Below, one piece after another: positions 43,567 through 50,099 of a DNA stretch of 54,400 nucleotides; position 1 is the first letter of the stretch, and each line of letters opens with the position of its first letter. The translations under genes were made by a program, and so were the position numbers. This stretch comes from Kiritimatiellota bacterium (lineage in GTDB: Bacteria > Verrucomicrobiota > Kiritimatiellia > RFP12 > UBA1067), in NCBI GenBank assembly GCA_009778475.1, contig WRJS01000008.1:1-54400 (forward strand). The letters are read 5' to 3'. The notes beneath the pieces are model-generated. The model saw only the letters and a list, made by a program, of their open reading frames with translations. It made no database searches and was not told where the DNA came from.

Positions 43567-43605
43567 CGTAAGCAGAAGTGCGAAACCCTGAATCCCCTTG
43601 TTCAT
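43525..43605 (-). CDS. leuL: leu operon leader peptide
   Basis: A 26-codon reading frame, MNKGIQGFALLLTGLWLLSN and then HGRTGV. Leucine codons stand at positions 10, 11, 12, 15, 17 and 18, six within nine codons. It ends 102 nt before leuA. Its -10 box lies 7 nt before the ATG, so the mRNA should be leaderless or nearly so. Ribosome stalling at the Leu codons would cover segment 1, let segments 2 and 3 pair, and allow transcription into leuA. With enough charged tRNA-Leu the ribosome reaches the stop, covers segment 2, and the 3:4 terminator forms. The mechanism is established for enteric leu operons and inferred here from sequence. Confidence 0.85.
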   Translation of the reverse strand: MNKGIQGFALLLTGLWLLSNHGRTGV

Positions 43606-43612
43606 GCCGCAC

Positions 43613-43641
43613 AGTATGCCACACCTCCCTTCCCTTTGCAA
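43613..43641 (-). promoter_or_regulatory. Promoter of the leu leader and leuA
   Basis: On the minus strand, TTGCAA (43641-43636), a 17-nt spacer and CATACT (43618-43613), followed after 7 nt by the leader peptide ATG. Confidence 0.7.
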
Positions 43642-43824
43642 GCGGAAAATTGCGCCTCTGCATTGCGTCATAATTCGTGACACCGAAAAATAGGGGCGCG
43701 TGTGACACCTTGGCGCGTCGCGCGCGTGGCAAGTTGACGCGAGGCGGGGTGGGGTAGGGGGGCGGCATGGGCGGCGCGGCCCGCCCCTCTTCCTGCCCGC
43801 GCCCCGTGGCACACATTGTGCTAA

Positions 43825-44385
43825 ATGCCCATCGCGGTGAAAACGAGGCTTGAACATATTTTGGGATGGGTTGACCGGCTGCTGCTGGCGGGCGTGGTGG
43901 CGTTCGTGTTCACGCTCCACCGCGAGGTGCGGCAACTCGCGGCGACGGTCGAGCGCGGGGAGGCCAGCGCGGCCGCCGCCGAGGCGCCGCGCCCGCGGGC
44001 CGCGGCGCCCCAGCCCGAGTACATGGTCGCGGCCTCGCGGCACACGATCGCCATCTCGCCCGGCGGGGTGACGGAGTCGCGGGTGAGCCGCGTGGCGCGG
44101 ACGCTCTCCACGGACGTGGGCTGGGAGGGCGCGCCCGTGAGCCAGGCCGCGGACATGCGCGAGCGCGACGGCCTGTACAACATCGCGTTCGCGCTGGCCC
44201 GGCACATCGACGAGCGCAGTGTCCAGGTCACCACCGAGGGGAACGTCCTGTCGCTCTCGGCCAGCGCCATCGGCAACCCCCACGCGGTGTTCGTCAAGCG
44301 GTTCTACATCCCCTGCTGCCCCAGCGCCGTCGAGACGAGCGTCTCCAACGGCATCGTGCGCGTCTGCATCTCCCCGGCCCCGTGA
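43825..44385 (+). CDS. Membrane-anchored alpha-crystallin (Hsp20)-like domain protein
   Basis: A 186-residue protein with one membrane segment near the N-terminus (VDRLLLAGVVAFVFTLHREV) and an Ala/Pro-rich linker (about 45-65). The C-terminal 80 residues match the small heat shock domain pattern: DMRERDGLYNIAFALARHID, VTTEGNVLSLSASA, then VKRFYIPCCPSAVETSVSNG and IVRVCIS. The G-V-L-type motif appears as G-I-V. Hsp20 proteins are normally soluble oligomeric chaperones, so a membrane anchor is odd. The start is uncertain because no Shine-Dalgarno sequence precedes the ATG; a GTG at 43837 is possible. It is divergent from the leu leader and upstream of def. Confidence 0.6.
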   Translation: MPIAVKTRLEHILGWVDRLLLAGVVAFVFTLHREVRQLAATVERGEASAAAAEAPRPRAAAPQPEYMVAASRHTIAISPGGVTESRVSRVARTLSTDVGWEGAPVSQAADMRERDGLYNIAFALARHIDERSVQVTTEGNVLSLSASAIGNPHAVFVKRFYIPCCPSAVETSVSNGIVRVCISPAP

Positions 44386-44406
44386 CGCCCCGCCCGCATT
44401 TTAGGG

Positions 44407-44436
44407 TTGCAAACCGCGCCCCCGGCCGCTTATCCT
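44407..44436 (+). promoter_or_regulatory. Probable def promoter
   Basis: TTGCAA at 44407-44412, an 18-nt spacer and TATCCT at 44431-44436. AAGGAGG lies 5 nt before the GTG start. Confidence 0.5.
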
Positions 44437-44458
44437 GTTACGCAACCAAGGAGGACCC

Positions 44459-44992
44459 GTGATTCACCCGATAGTGACTTTTGGACATGCGGCGCTGCGG
44501 CGGAAGGCCGCGCCCGTGCAGGAGGTTGATGACGCGCTGCGCGCGCTCGTCAACGACATGCTGGAGACGATGTACGCCTCGCGCGGGCTGGGGCTGGCGG
44601 CCGCGCAGATCGGCCGCGCGGAGCGCGTGTGCGTGATCGACGTGCCGCTGGAGGTCGAGAAAGAGGCCTGCCGCAAGGCCAACGCGCACATCGCCATGCC
44701 GCTTGCGCTGGTCAACCCCGAGATCACCGCGCATGAGGGCAAGCAGCGCAACGACGAGGGGTGCCTCAGTTTCCCCGAGATCGGCGCGCCCATCACCCGC
44801 GCCAACACCGTCACCGTGGCGTTCACGGACCTGACGGGCGTGCGGCGCGAGGTGACTGCCAGCGGGCTGCTCGCCCGCGCGATCCAGCACGAGGTTGACC
44901 ACCTCAACGGCATCCTGCTGGTGGACAAGATGAGCGCCATGCAGAAACTCTCCGTCGCCGGGCAGTTGCGGAGGCTGCGGGCGCAGGGATAG
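44459..44992 (+). CDS. def: Peptide deformylase
   Basis: A 177-residue metalloenzyme that removes the N-formyl group from new proteins. All three family motifs are present: GLGLAAAQIG (43-52), EGCLSFPEI with metal ligand Cys102, and QHEVDHLNG with ligands His144 and His148 and catalytic Glu145. The start is GTG at 44459 behind AAGGAGG. The spacer of 73 nt after the Hsp20-like gene contains its own likely promoter. No fmt gene, the usual partner, is in the window. Confidence 0.97.
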   Translation: MIHPIVTFGHAALRRKAAPVQEVDDALRALVNDMLETMYASRGLGLAAAQIGRAERVCVIDVPLEVEKEACRKANAHIAMPLALVNPEITAHEGKQRNDEGCLSFPEIGAPITRANTVTVAFTDLTGVRREVTASGLLARAIQHEVDHLNGILLVDKMSAMQKLSVAGQLRRLRAQG

Positions 44993-45059
44993 GGTAGGGG
45001 AGAGGGCGCCCATTGCGCATTATGAATTGTGCATTATGAATTATCATCGCTTTTTCCTG

Positions 45060-45088
45060 TTGCCCGGCGGGGCGGAAAGGGCTATACT
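45060..45088 (+). promoter_or_regulatory. Promoter giving a leaderless mRNA for the CBM-like gene
   Basis: TTGCCC at 45060-45065, a 17-nt spacer and TATACT at 45083-45088, then AAGGGC and the ATG at 45095. The expected start point falls on or next to the ATG. Confidence 0.7.
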
Positions 45089-45094
45089 AAGGGC

Positions 45095-45631
45095 ATGAAT
45101 ACAAAAGGGATTATTTTCGCCGTGCTGGCCGCGGGCCTGTGCGGCAGGGGGATGGCGGCAGGGCACAGGCTCTGCCTCGCGGCGGTTTCGGCCGAGACGG
45201 TCGAGGCGCCGATGGCGGTGGTCACGAACAAGGTGCCGGGCGCGTCCGGGCCGTACCTGGAGATCCCCGAGGGTGCGGGCAACCCGCCGAAGGTGGTGAC
45301 GGGCAAGGCCGCCTACACGGTGGAGGTCCCGGCGGACGCGGACTACACGCTGTGGGCGCGCGCCAATTGGGACGACGAGTGCGGCAACTCCTTCACGGTC
45401 GTCATCGACGACCAGCCGGGGTTCATCTTCGGGGAGGACGCGACGTACAAGGTGTGGCACTGGGTGAAGTACCCCGTGTCGCGCACGGCGAAGCCCATCC
45501 GCCTGCTGAAGGGCAAGCACACCATCACGTTCCACAACCGCGAGGACGGCGTGGCCATCGACCAGATCCTGCTGAGCGCGGACAAGCGTTTCGTGCCGGT
45601 GGACATCGAGAAAGTCGGCTCGAGCCAGTGA
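45095..45631 (+). CDS. Exported protein with a carbohydrate-binding-module-like beta-sandwich
   Basis: A 178-residue protein with a signal peptide (GIIFAVLAAGLCGRGMAAG). The rest has the CBM6/CBM35-like pattern: AYTVEVPADADYTLWARANW, NSFTVVIDDQPG, YKVWHWVKYPV, LLKGKHTITFHNREDGVAID and QILLSADKRFVP. Such modules bind glycans or sit beside glycoside hydrolases, but no enzyme is fused here. No Shine-Dalgarno sequence precedes the ATG; instead the -10 box ends 6 nt before it, indicating a leaderless transcript. The promoter and first five codons (MNTKG) are nearly the same as those of the acyltransferase gene at 48072. Confidence 0.75.
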   Translation: MNTKGIIFAVLAAGLCGRGMAAGHRLCLAAVSAETVEAPMAVVTNKVPGASGPYLEIPEGAGNPPKVVTGKAAYTVEVPADADYTLWARANWDDECGNSFTVVIDDQPGFIFGEDATYKVWHWVKYPVSRTAKPIRLLKGKHTITFHNREDGVAIDQILLSADKRFVPVDIEKVGSSQ

Positions 45632-45689
45632 CCGCAGTGCATGGGTGCGTAACACGATGTGTGCTGAAACGGGATTGACTGCCGGGCGG

Positions 45690-45896
45690 GCATCAGGGCA
45701 ACGCCCTGAAATCAATAGCGTAGGGCAACGCCCTACGTTGACGGCCAGCCCGATGTGTAGGCTGAAAGCCTACTATCATTGTTGCGGGGTATCACCCCGC
45801 AACGTTGATGCAAGGCCTACAGCCTTGAAACGTTTTCCCCGCCGTTCCGTAGGGCGCTGCCCTACGCTGCTGATGAAGCCCTTTCAGGGCAGGAAT
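45690..45896. repeat. Chain of short perfect hairpins
   Basis: Successive hairpins fill the spacer: AGGGCAACGCCCT, CGTAGGGCAACGCCCTACG, GTAGGCTGAAAGCCTAC, GTTGCGGGG-TAT-CACCCCGCAAC (given in parts), CGTAGGGCGCTGCCCTACG and GCCCTTTCAGGGC. The loops are short (AAC, TGAA, GCT and similar). Related chains occur at 50035-50095, 52120-52265 and 52470-52600. No gene is seen in 45632-45916. Confidence 0.9.
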
Positions 45897-45916
45897 TTTA
45901 GTATGAGTCGATTCAC

Positions 45917-47143
45917 ATGAAAGACCGTATTCACCTTTTCCTGCAACACGCGTTCCGCGCGGGCGTGTTGCTGACGTTGTTCATCGCGCCGACGCAGTGG
46001 TCGTGGCAGCCGCGCCCGAAGTTCAACCTGTCGCTGGCGGACCTGTCGCTGGCGCTCACGGCGGGGGCGTGGCTGCTGGACGTGCTGCTGCGGCGCGAGT
46101 GGCGGCGCCTGAAACCGCCGCCGTGCGCGCAGGTGCTGTTCGTGCTGGCGGCGGGGCTGTCGTTCGCCGTGGCGCAGGACAAGGCGTTCGCGGTGAAGGA
46201 CATCGTGCAACTCGTCGAGTTCTTCATCGTGGGGCATGTCGTGTTCGCGGCGTTCCTGCGCGAGCAGAAGGGCGCGCTGAGGCAGTCGCTCGCCGTCCTG
46301 TTCGTTGCGACGGCGGTTAACGTCGGCATTGCGGCGGCGCAGTATTTCTCGGGCGAGGGCGTGATGCAGGTGCGCGGGACGTTCGGCAACCGCAACGTGC
46401 TGGGCGGCTACCTCGCGCTGGCGCTGCCGATGGCGCTCGGGGTGATGCTCGGCGTGCGGCAGGTGTGGGCGAAGGCCGCGCTGGGGCTGCTGCTGGCGGC
46501 GGGCTTTCTGGTCAACCTCTCGGGCGCGTCGTATTTCGCGGTCGCGGGGGTGGTGGCGTGCATGGCGGCGCGGCGCGGCCACAAGGTGTTCATCCCGGTT
46601 GCGGCGTGCCTGCTGCTGGCGCAGGTTTTCGTGCTGCCGAACCTGCCGCGCGAGAACGACGTGGAGCATTTCTGGTCGGTGGCGCTGTACGACGGGGACG
46701 GGGTGGCCACGAAGCGTTACCCCGAGTGGCAGGCGGCGTACAACACCGTGCTGACGCACCCGTGGCTGGGCGTGGGCATGGGCAACTACCAGAAGCGTGT
46801 AGGGGAGTTCTACGACAACGTGCCGCAGCGCACGGGCCCGTCCGAGGCGGACACGCAGAACCTGTACCTCGTGCTGGCGGTGTCGGCCGGCTTCCCTGCG
46901 CTGCTGCTGTTCATCGTGTTCCTGGGCGGCGCGGTGCGCAAGGCCCGCGCGGCGGCGGCGCACGGCGCGGGCTTCCAGTCCGCGCTCGGGCTTGGCGTCG
47001 GGGGCGCGCTGACGGCGTTCGCGTTCGCCGCCGTGTGGCACCCGCTGATCGTGCGCGGCATCGGCCTGCCGCTGGTCTTCGCGCTGGCGCTGGCGCAGTG
47101 CCTCGCTGGGCAGGGGGCTGTCAAAAACGATTCAGGTAAATAA
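45917..47143 (+). CDS. O-antigen ligase/polymerase (Wzy-WaaL superfamily) membrane protein
   Basis: A 408-residue integral membrane protein with about ten hydrophobic segments. The family hallmark VRGTFGNRNVLGGYLALALP precedes a membrane helix. A large loop with YPEWQAAYNTVLTHPWLGVG and MGNYQKRVGEFYDN is the periplasmic catalytic loop typical of the Wzy_C/O-antigen ligase family. It joins or polymerises surface glycans. The context is thin: a CBM-like protein upstream and an OlsF-like enzyme downstream, and one GT2 enzyme 40 kb away. No Shine-Dalgarno sequence is obvious; a tiny frame starting at 45903 overlaps the start and could couple translation. Confidence 0.85.
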   Translation: MKDRIHLFLQHAFRAGVLLTLFIAPTQWSWQPRPKFNLSLADLSLALTAGAWLLDVLLRREWRRLKPPPCAQVLFVLAAGLSFAVAQDKAFAVKDIVQLVEFFIVGHVVFAAFLREQKGALRQSLAVLFVATAVNVGIAAAQYFSGEGVMQVRGTFGNRNVLGGYLALALPMALGVMLGVRQVWAKAALGLLLAAGFLVNLSGASYFAVAGVVACMAARRGHKVFIPVAACLLLAQVFVLPNLPRENDVEHFWSVALYDGDGVATKRYPEWQAAYNTVLTHPWLGVGMGNYQKRVGEFYDNVPQRTGPSEADTQNLYLVLAVSAGFPALLLFIVFLGGAVRKARAAAAHGAGFQSALGLGVGGALTAFAFAAVWHPLIVRGIGLPLVFALALAQCLAGQGAVKNDSGK

Positions 47144-47144
47144 G

Positions 47145-47471
47145 GAGAAGAGAGACGGAGGTAAAGTTCAGGGACAAGGGAATCTGGACAAGGCGAAAGC
47201 CGTCGTCGCCGAGATGGAGCGGTTCGAGGAGGCCAAGAGCGTCCCGCCCGCGCCCGACGAGAACGCCATCCCTGAAATCAAGGCCCTGCAAGCCACCGCC
47301 GCCAAGCCCTTCGCCGCGCTGGAGAAAGACAGGCTCGCGCGGACGGTCGACCTCACGAAACGCTACGCGCAAGCCCTCGAGAAACTCCAGTCCGACTTGG
47401 TGCGGGCCGGCAAGCTCGACGACGCCACCGCCGTCAAAGCGGCCCGCGAGCGCGCGAAGGGGAATATGTAG
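47145..47471 (+). pseudogene. Fragment of a coiled-coil exported protein (ATG at 47214 possible)
   Basis: The frame is open from 47145 but has no start codon until ATG 47214, which would give 85 residues. The readable protein, including part before that ATG (GNLDKAKAVVAEMERFEEAK), is helical. It ends LEKLQSDLVRAGKLDDATAV and KAARERAKGNM, a pattern I know from stalk regions of exported PVC-group proteins. It therefore looks like the 3' remnant of a longer gene, although a small gene starting at 47214 cannot be excluded. The stop codon TAG is immediately followed by a perfect 20-bp palindrome. Confidence 0.45.
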
Positions 47472-47700
47472 GGGCGGTTCGCGAACCGCCCGAAGGCTGA
47501 AAGCCCCCGGGAATATCCAATATCCAACAGGGAATATCCAATGTCCAAGTGAAGGTGGCTCGGGCATTCCTGCCCGAGGACAAGGCGAGGGCTGAAAGCC
47601 TTCGGGAACATCCAATATCCAACAGGGAATATCCAACGTCCAAGTGAAATGCGCTTCGGTTTTGTGCCCCAATTGGAGGGCGAGCGTCCCCGCGAGCCGC
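47472..47700. repeat. Repeat cluster: 20-bp palindrome, period-7 arrays, palindromic arm
   Basis: GGGCGGTTCGCGAACCGCCC (47472-47491) is a perfect palindrome starting at the fragment's stop codon. It is followed by GGCTGAAAGCC, period-7 units (GGAATAT, CCAATAT, CCAACAG) at 47510-47548, the hairpin CTCGGGCATTCCTGCCCGAG, another period-7 set at 47607-47645, and the GGAGGGCGAGCG arm at 47675-47698. Confidence 0.85.
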
Positions 47701-47749
47701 GCAGGAATTATGAATTATGCATTATCTATGAAAACGCCGAAGGCGTGTA

Positions 47750-47930
47750 ACGTAAGTAACCGTCGGTGGAGCGAGCGTATGCGAGCGGAACCGGCGGACG
47801 GCAGATGCTCGCCATCAGCCCCGGCAGGGGTTGAACAAGACACATCATTCAGCCCTTGCAGGGCTGGGGTTTCTGACTGCCCCCGCCGCCGGTTCCGCTT
47901 ACGCTCCACCGACGGTTACTCATGTTTAGC
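47750..47930. repeat. Long inverted repeat with GTAACCGTCGGTGGAGCG ends
   Basis: The end GTAACCGTCGGTGGAGCG (about 47754-47771) is mirrored by CGCTCCACCGACGGTTAC-type sequence at 47903-47921, and CGGAACCGGCGG by CCGCCGGTTCCG. The interior carries a CAGCCCTTGCAGGGCTG hairpin. The whole is about 170 bp and encodes nothing protein-like. From 47931 to 48015 only further period-7 units (TTGGACA, TTGGATA) are seen. Confidence 0.85.
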
Positions 47931-48036
47931 ACGCTGCGGTGCTATGTGACAACATCAGGTTAAAATGCTATAACTTGGACATTGGACATTCCCTGTTGGA
48001 TATTGGATATTCAATAGCCCCCCTCCACATTGCCTA

Positions 48037-48065
48037 TTGCCGTGCGGCGGGGAAAAGTATATACT
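48037..48065 (+). promoter_or_regulatory. Promoter giving a leaderless mRNA for the OlsF-like gene
   Basis: TTGCCG at 48037-48042, a 17-nt spacer and TATACT at 48060-48065, then ACGGGC and the ATG at 48072. It closely matches the promoter at 45060-45088 in spacer as well. Confidence 0.7.
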
Positions 48066-48071
48066 ACGGGC

Positions 48072-49928
48072 ATGAATACAAAAGGAAGGGAGAGGCCTGA
48101 AACGGACGCGCAGACGGTCACGCGCATCTTCGAGCTGCCGGTCGCGAAGATACGGAACCGTTTCTTGCGCGTGCTGGGGTACGTCTTCAAGTGCCCGCTG
48201 GAGCACCTGCTCGGGCTGCGCGTGATGAACGGCGTCTATGCGCGGGTGTACCGTATGCCGCACGACATCCCGTTCTGCGACCGCACCCTCCAGGCGGTCG
48301 GCGTGCGCGCGGGCTTCACGGACGACGACCTGGCGCGCATCCCGAAGGAGGGGCCCGTGGTGGTGGTCGCGAACCACCCGTTCGGCGGGATCGAGGGCAT
48401 CATCCTGCTGTCCGTGCTGCGGCGCGTGCGGCCGGACGTGAAGGCCATGGCCAACTACCTGCTGGCCGCGATCCCCGATATGCGCGAGGACTTCATCTTC
48501 GTGGACCCGTTCGGGTCGAAGGACGCGATCCGCGCGAACCTGCGTTCCATCAAGGAGAGCATCGCGTGGGTGAAGGACGGCCACCTGCTCATCGTCTTCC
48601 CGTCCGGCGAGGTCTCCAGCTTCCACAAGCGCGCGATGCGCGTGCGCGACCCGCAGTGGAGCGCGAGCATCGCGGCCATCGTCCGCAAGGCCTCCGCGAC
48701 GGTCGTGCCGATTTTCTTCGCGGGGCGAAACACCCTCTTCTTCAACCTCATGGGCCTGATCCATCCGCGCTTGCGCACGGGCCTGCTGCCGCGCCAGCTG
48801 GTGAACAAGAAGGGGCGCATCCTCAAGTTCCGCGTCGGGACCGCGCTGACGCAGAAACTGCTGGAGCCGTTCTCCACGGACGACGTGCAGCTCATCACCT
48901 ACATGCGCTTCCGCTCCTATCTGCAGGCCGAGCGCGAGACGCACCGCACGCGCCGCTTCATCACCCTGCACCCGCAGCCGATGCCGCCCGAGCCGATCGT
49001 CGCGCCCGTGCCGTCCGAGACGCTCGCGAAGGAGATACAGGCCCTCCCCGAGACGTGCAAGCTCGTGGCCGCCGGCGACTTCGAGGTCTTCATCGCCCCG
49101 GCGCAGCAGATACCCGCGTGCGTGCGCGAGATCGGCCGCTTGCGCGAGGTCACGTTCCGCGCCGTCGGCGAAGGCACGAACAACGAGATCGACCTCGACG
49201 CGTTCGACCCGTACTATATGCACCTGGTGATGTGGAACACCGTGCGGCAGGAGATCGTCGGCTCGTACCGCCTCGGGCTCACGGACACCATCGTCGCCGA
49301 GCACGGCATCAAGGGACTCTACACGCGCACCCTGTTCAAGTTCGACGCGCGGCTCATGGAGAAGCTGCCGCCGACCATCGAGATGGGGCGCTCCTTCATC
49401 CGCATCGAGTACCAGAAGGCGTACACCTCCCTCTTCCTGCTGTGGCGCGGCATCGCCGCCTTCATCGCGCGCAACCCCCACTACCGCGCGCTCTTCGGCC
49501 CCGTCAGCATCACCAACGAATACCGCGAGGCCTCGCGCTGCATGATCCTCGCCTCCATGCGCCAGACGTGCATGGACGAGGAGCTCGCGCCGCTCGTCAA
49601 GCCCAAGTTCCCGCCGCGCCCGCCGCGCCGCGCCGAGTGGTCGCTGAAAGAATACCGCTACCTGCTCAACGACATCGAGCACGTCGCCGAGTACGTCTCC
49701 GAGATCGAGCCAGACGGCAAGGACATCCCCGTGCTCCTGCGCCAGTACCTCAAGCTCGGCGGCCGCCTGCTCTCGTTCAACGTGGATCCCGATTTCAGTT
49801 CCGTGGTGGACGGCCTGATCGTCGTGGACCTCGCCCGCACCCCGCTCAAGACCCTCCGCCGCTACATGGGCAACGACGCCGAGCCGTACCTCCGCTCGCA
49901 TGGCGTCGCGCTGGAAACCACCGACTAA
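48072..49928 (+). CDS. OlsF-like bifunctional acyltransferase (PlsC-type domain plus GNAT/OlsB-type domain)
   Basis: A 618-residue two-domain enzyme. The N-terminal part (about 40-290) is a lysophospholipid-acyltransferase-like domain with VVVANHPFGGIEGI in place of HxxxxD, and IVFPSGEVSSFH. The C-terminal part (about 320-610) resembles the OlsB/hemolysin-type acetyltransferase domain: EIDLDAFDPYYMHLVMWN, IVGSYRLGLTD, FDARLMEKLPPTIEMGRSFI and FGPVSITNEY. This is the domain order of OlsF, which makes ornithine lipids by two acyl transfers. The head group used here is unknown. No Shine-Dalgarno sequence is present upstream; the promoter implies leaderless translation. Confidence 0.82.
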   Translation: MNTKGRERPETDAQTVTRIFELPVAKIRNRFLRVLGYVFKCPLEHLLGLRVMNGVYARVYRMPHDIPFCDRTLQAVGVRAGFTDDDLARIPKEGPVVVVANHPFGGIEGIILLSVLRRVRPDVKAMANYLLAAIPDMREDFIFVDPFGSKDAIRANLRSIKESIAWVKDGHLLIVFPSGEVSSFHKRAMRVRDPQWSASIAAIVRKASATVVPIFFAGRNTLFFNLMGLIHPRLRTGLLPRQLVNKKGRILKFRVGTALTQKLLEPFSTDDVQLITYMRFRSYLQAERETHRTRRFITLHPQPMPPEPIVAPVPSETLAKEIQALPETCKLVAAGDFEVFIAPAQQIPACVREIGRLREVTFRAVGEGTNNEIDLDAFDPYYMHLVMWNTVRQEIVGSYRLGLTDTIVAEHGIKGLYTRTLFKFDARLMEKLPPTIEMGRSFIRIEYQKAYTSLFLLWRGIAAFIARNPHYRALFGPVSITNEYREASRCMILASMRQTCMDEELAPLVKPKFPPRPPRRAEWSLKEYRYLLNDIEHVAEYVSEIEPDGKDIPVLLRQYLKLGGRLLSFNVDPDFSSVVDGLIVVDLARTPLKTLRRYMGNDAEPYLRSHGVALETTD

Positions 49929-49944
49929 AGGCGAGGGGATGTTC

Positions 49945-50098
49945 GCGCAGAGACGCGGAGGCGCAGAGATTCTATCGTGTTTCAACTTTGTGTTGTCTCA
50001 TGTTAATGTCTAGCCCCAACAGCGCGAAATCCCTTAGCGTAGGGCAACGTAACGTCCTTGTAATCAGGCATAAAAAAATGAAGCCCTGTAAGGGCGTA
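49945..50098. repeat. Repeat cluster between convergent genes
   Basis: A single CGCGCAGAGACGCGGAGGCG copy lies at about 49946, then CGTAGGGCAACGTAACG and GAAGCCCTGTAAGGGCGTAA, members of the hairpin-chain family, up to the ankyrin gene stop. No gene is seen. Confidence 0.7.
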
Positions 50099-50099
50099 A

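Noticed and set aside
41980..43680. 566-codon plus-strand frame over leuA and its leader
   Set aside because: leuA and its attenuator on the minus strand explain the sequence fully.
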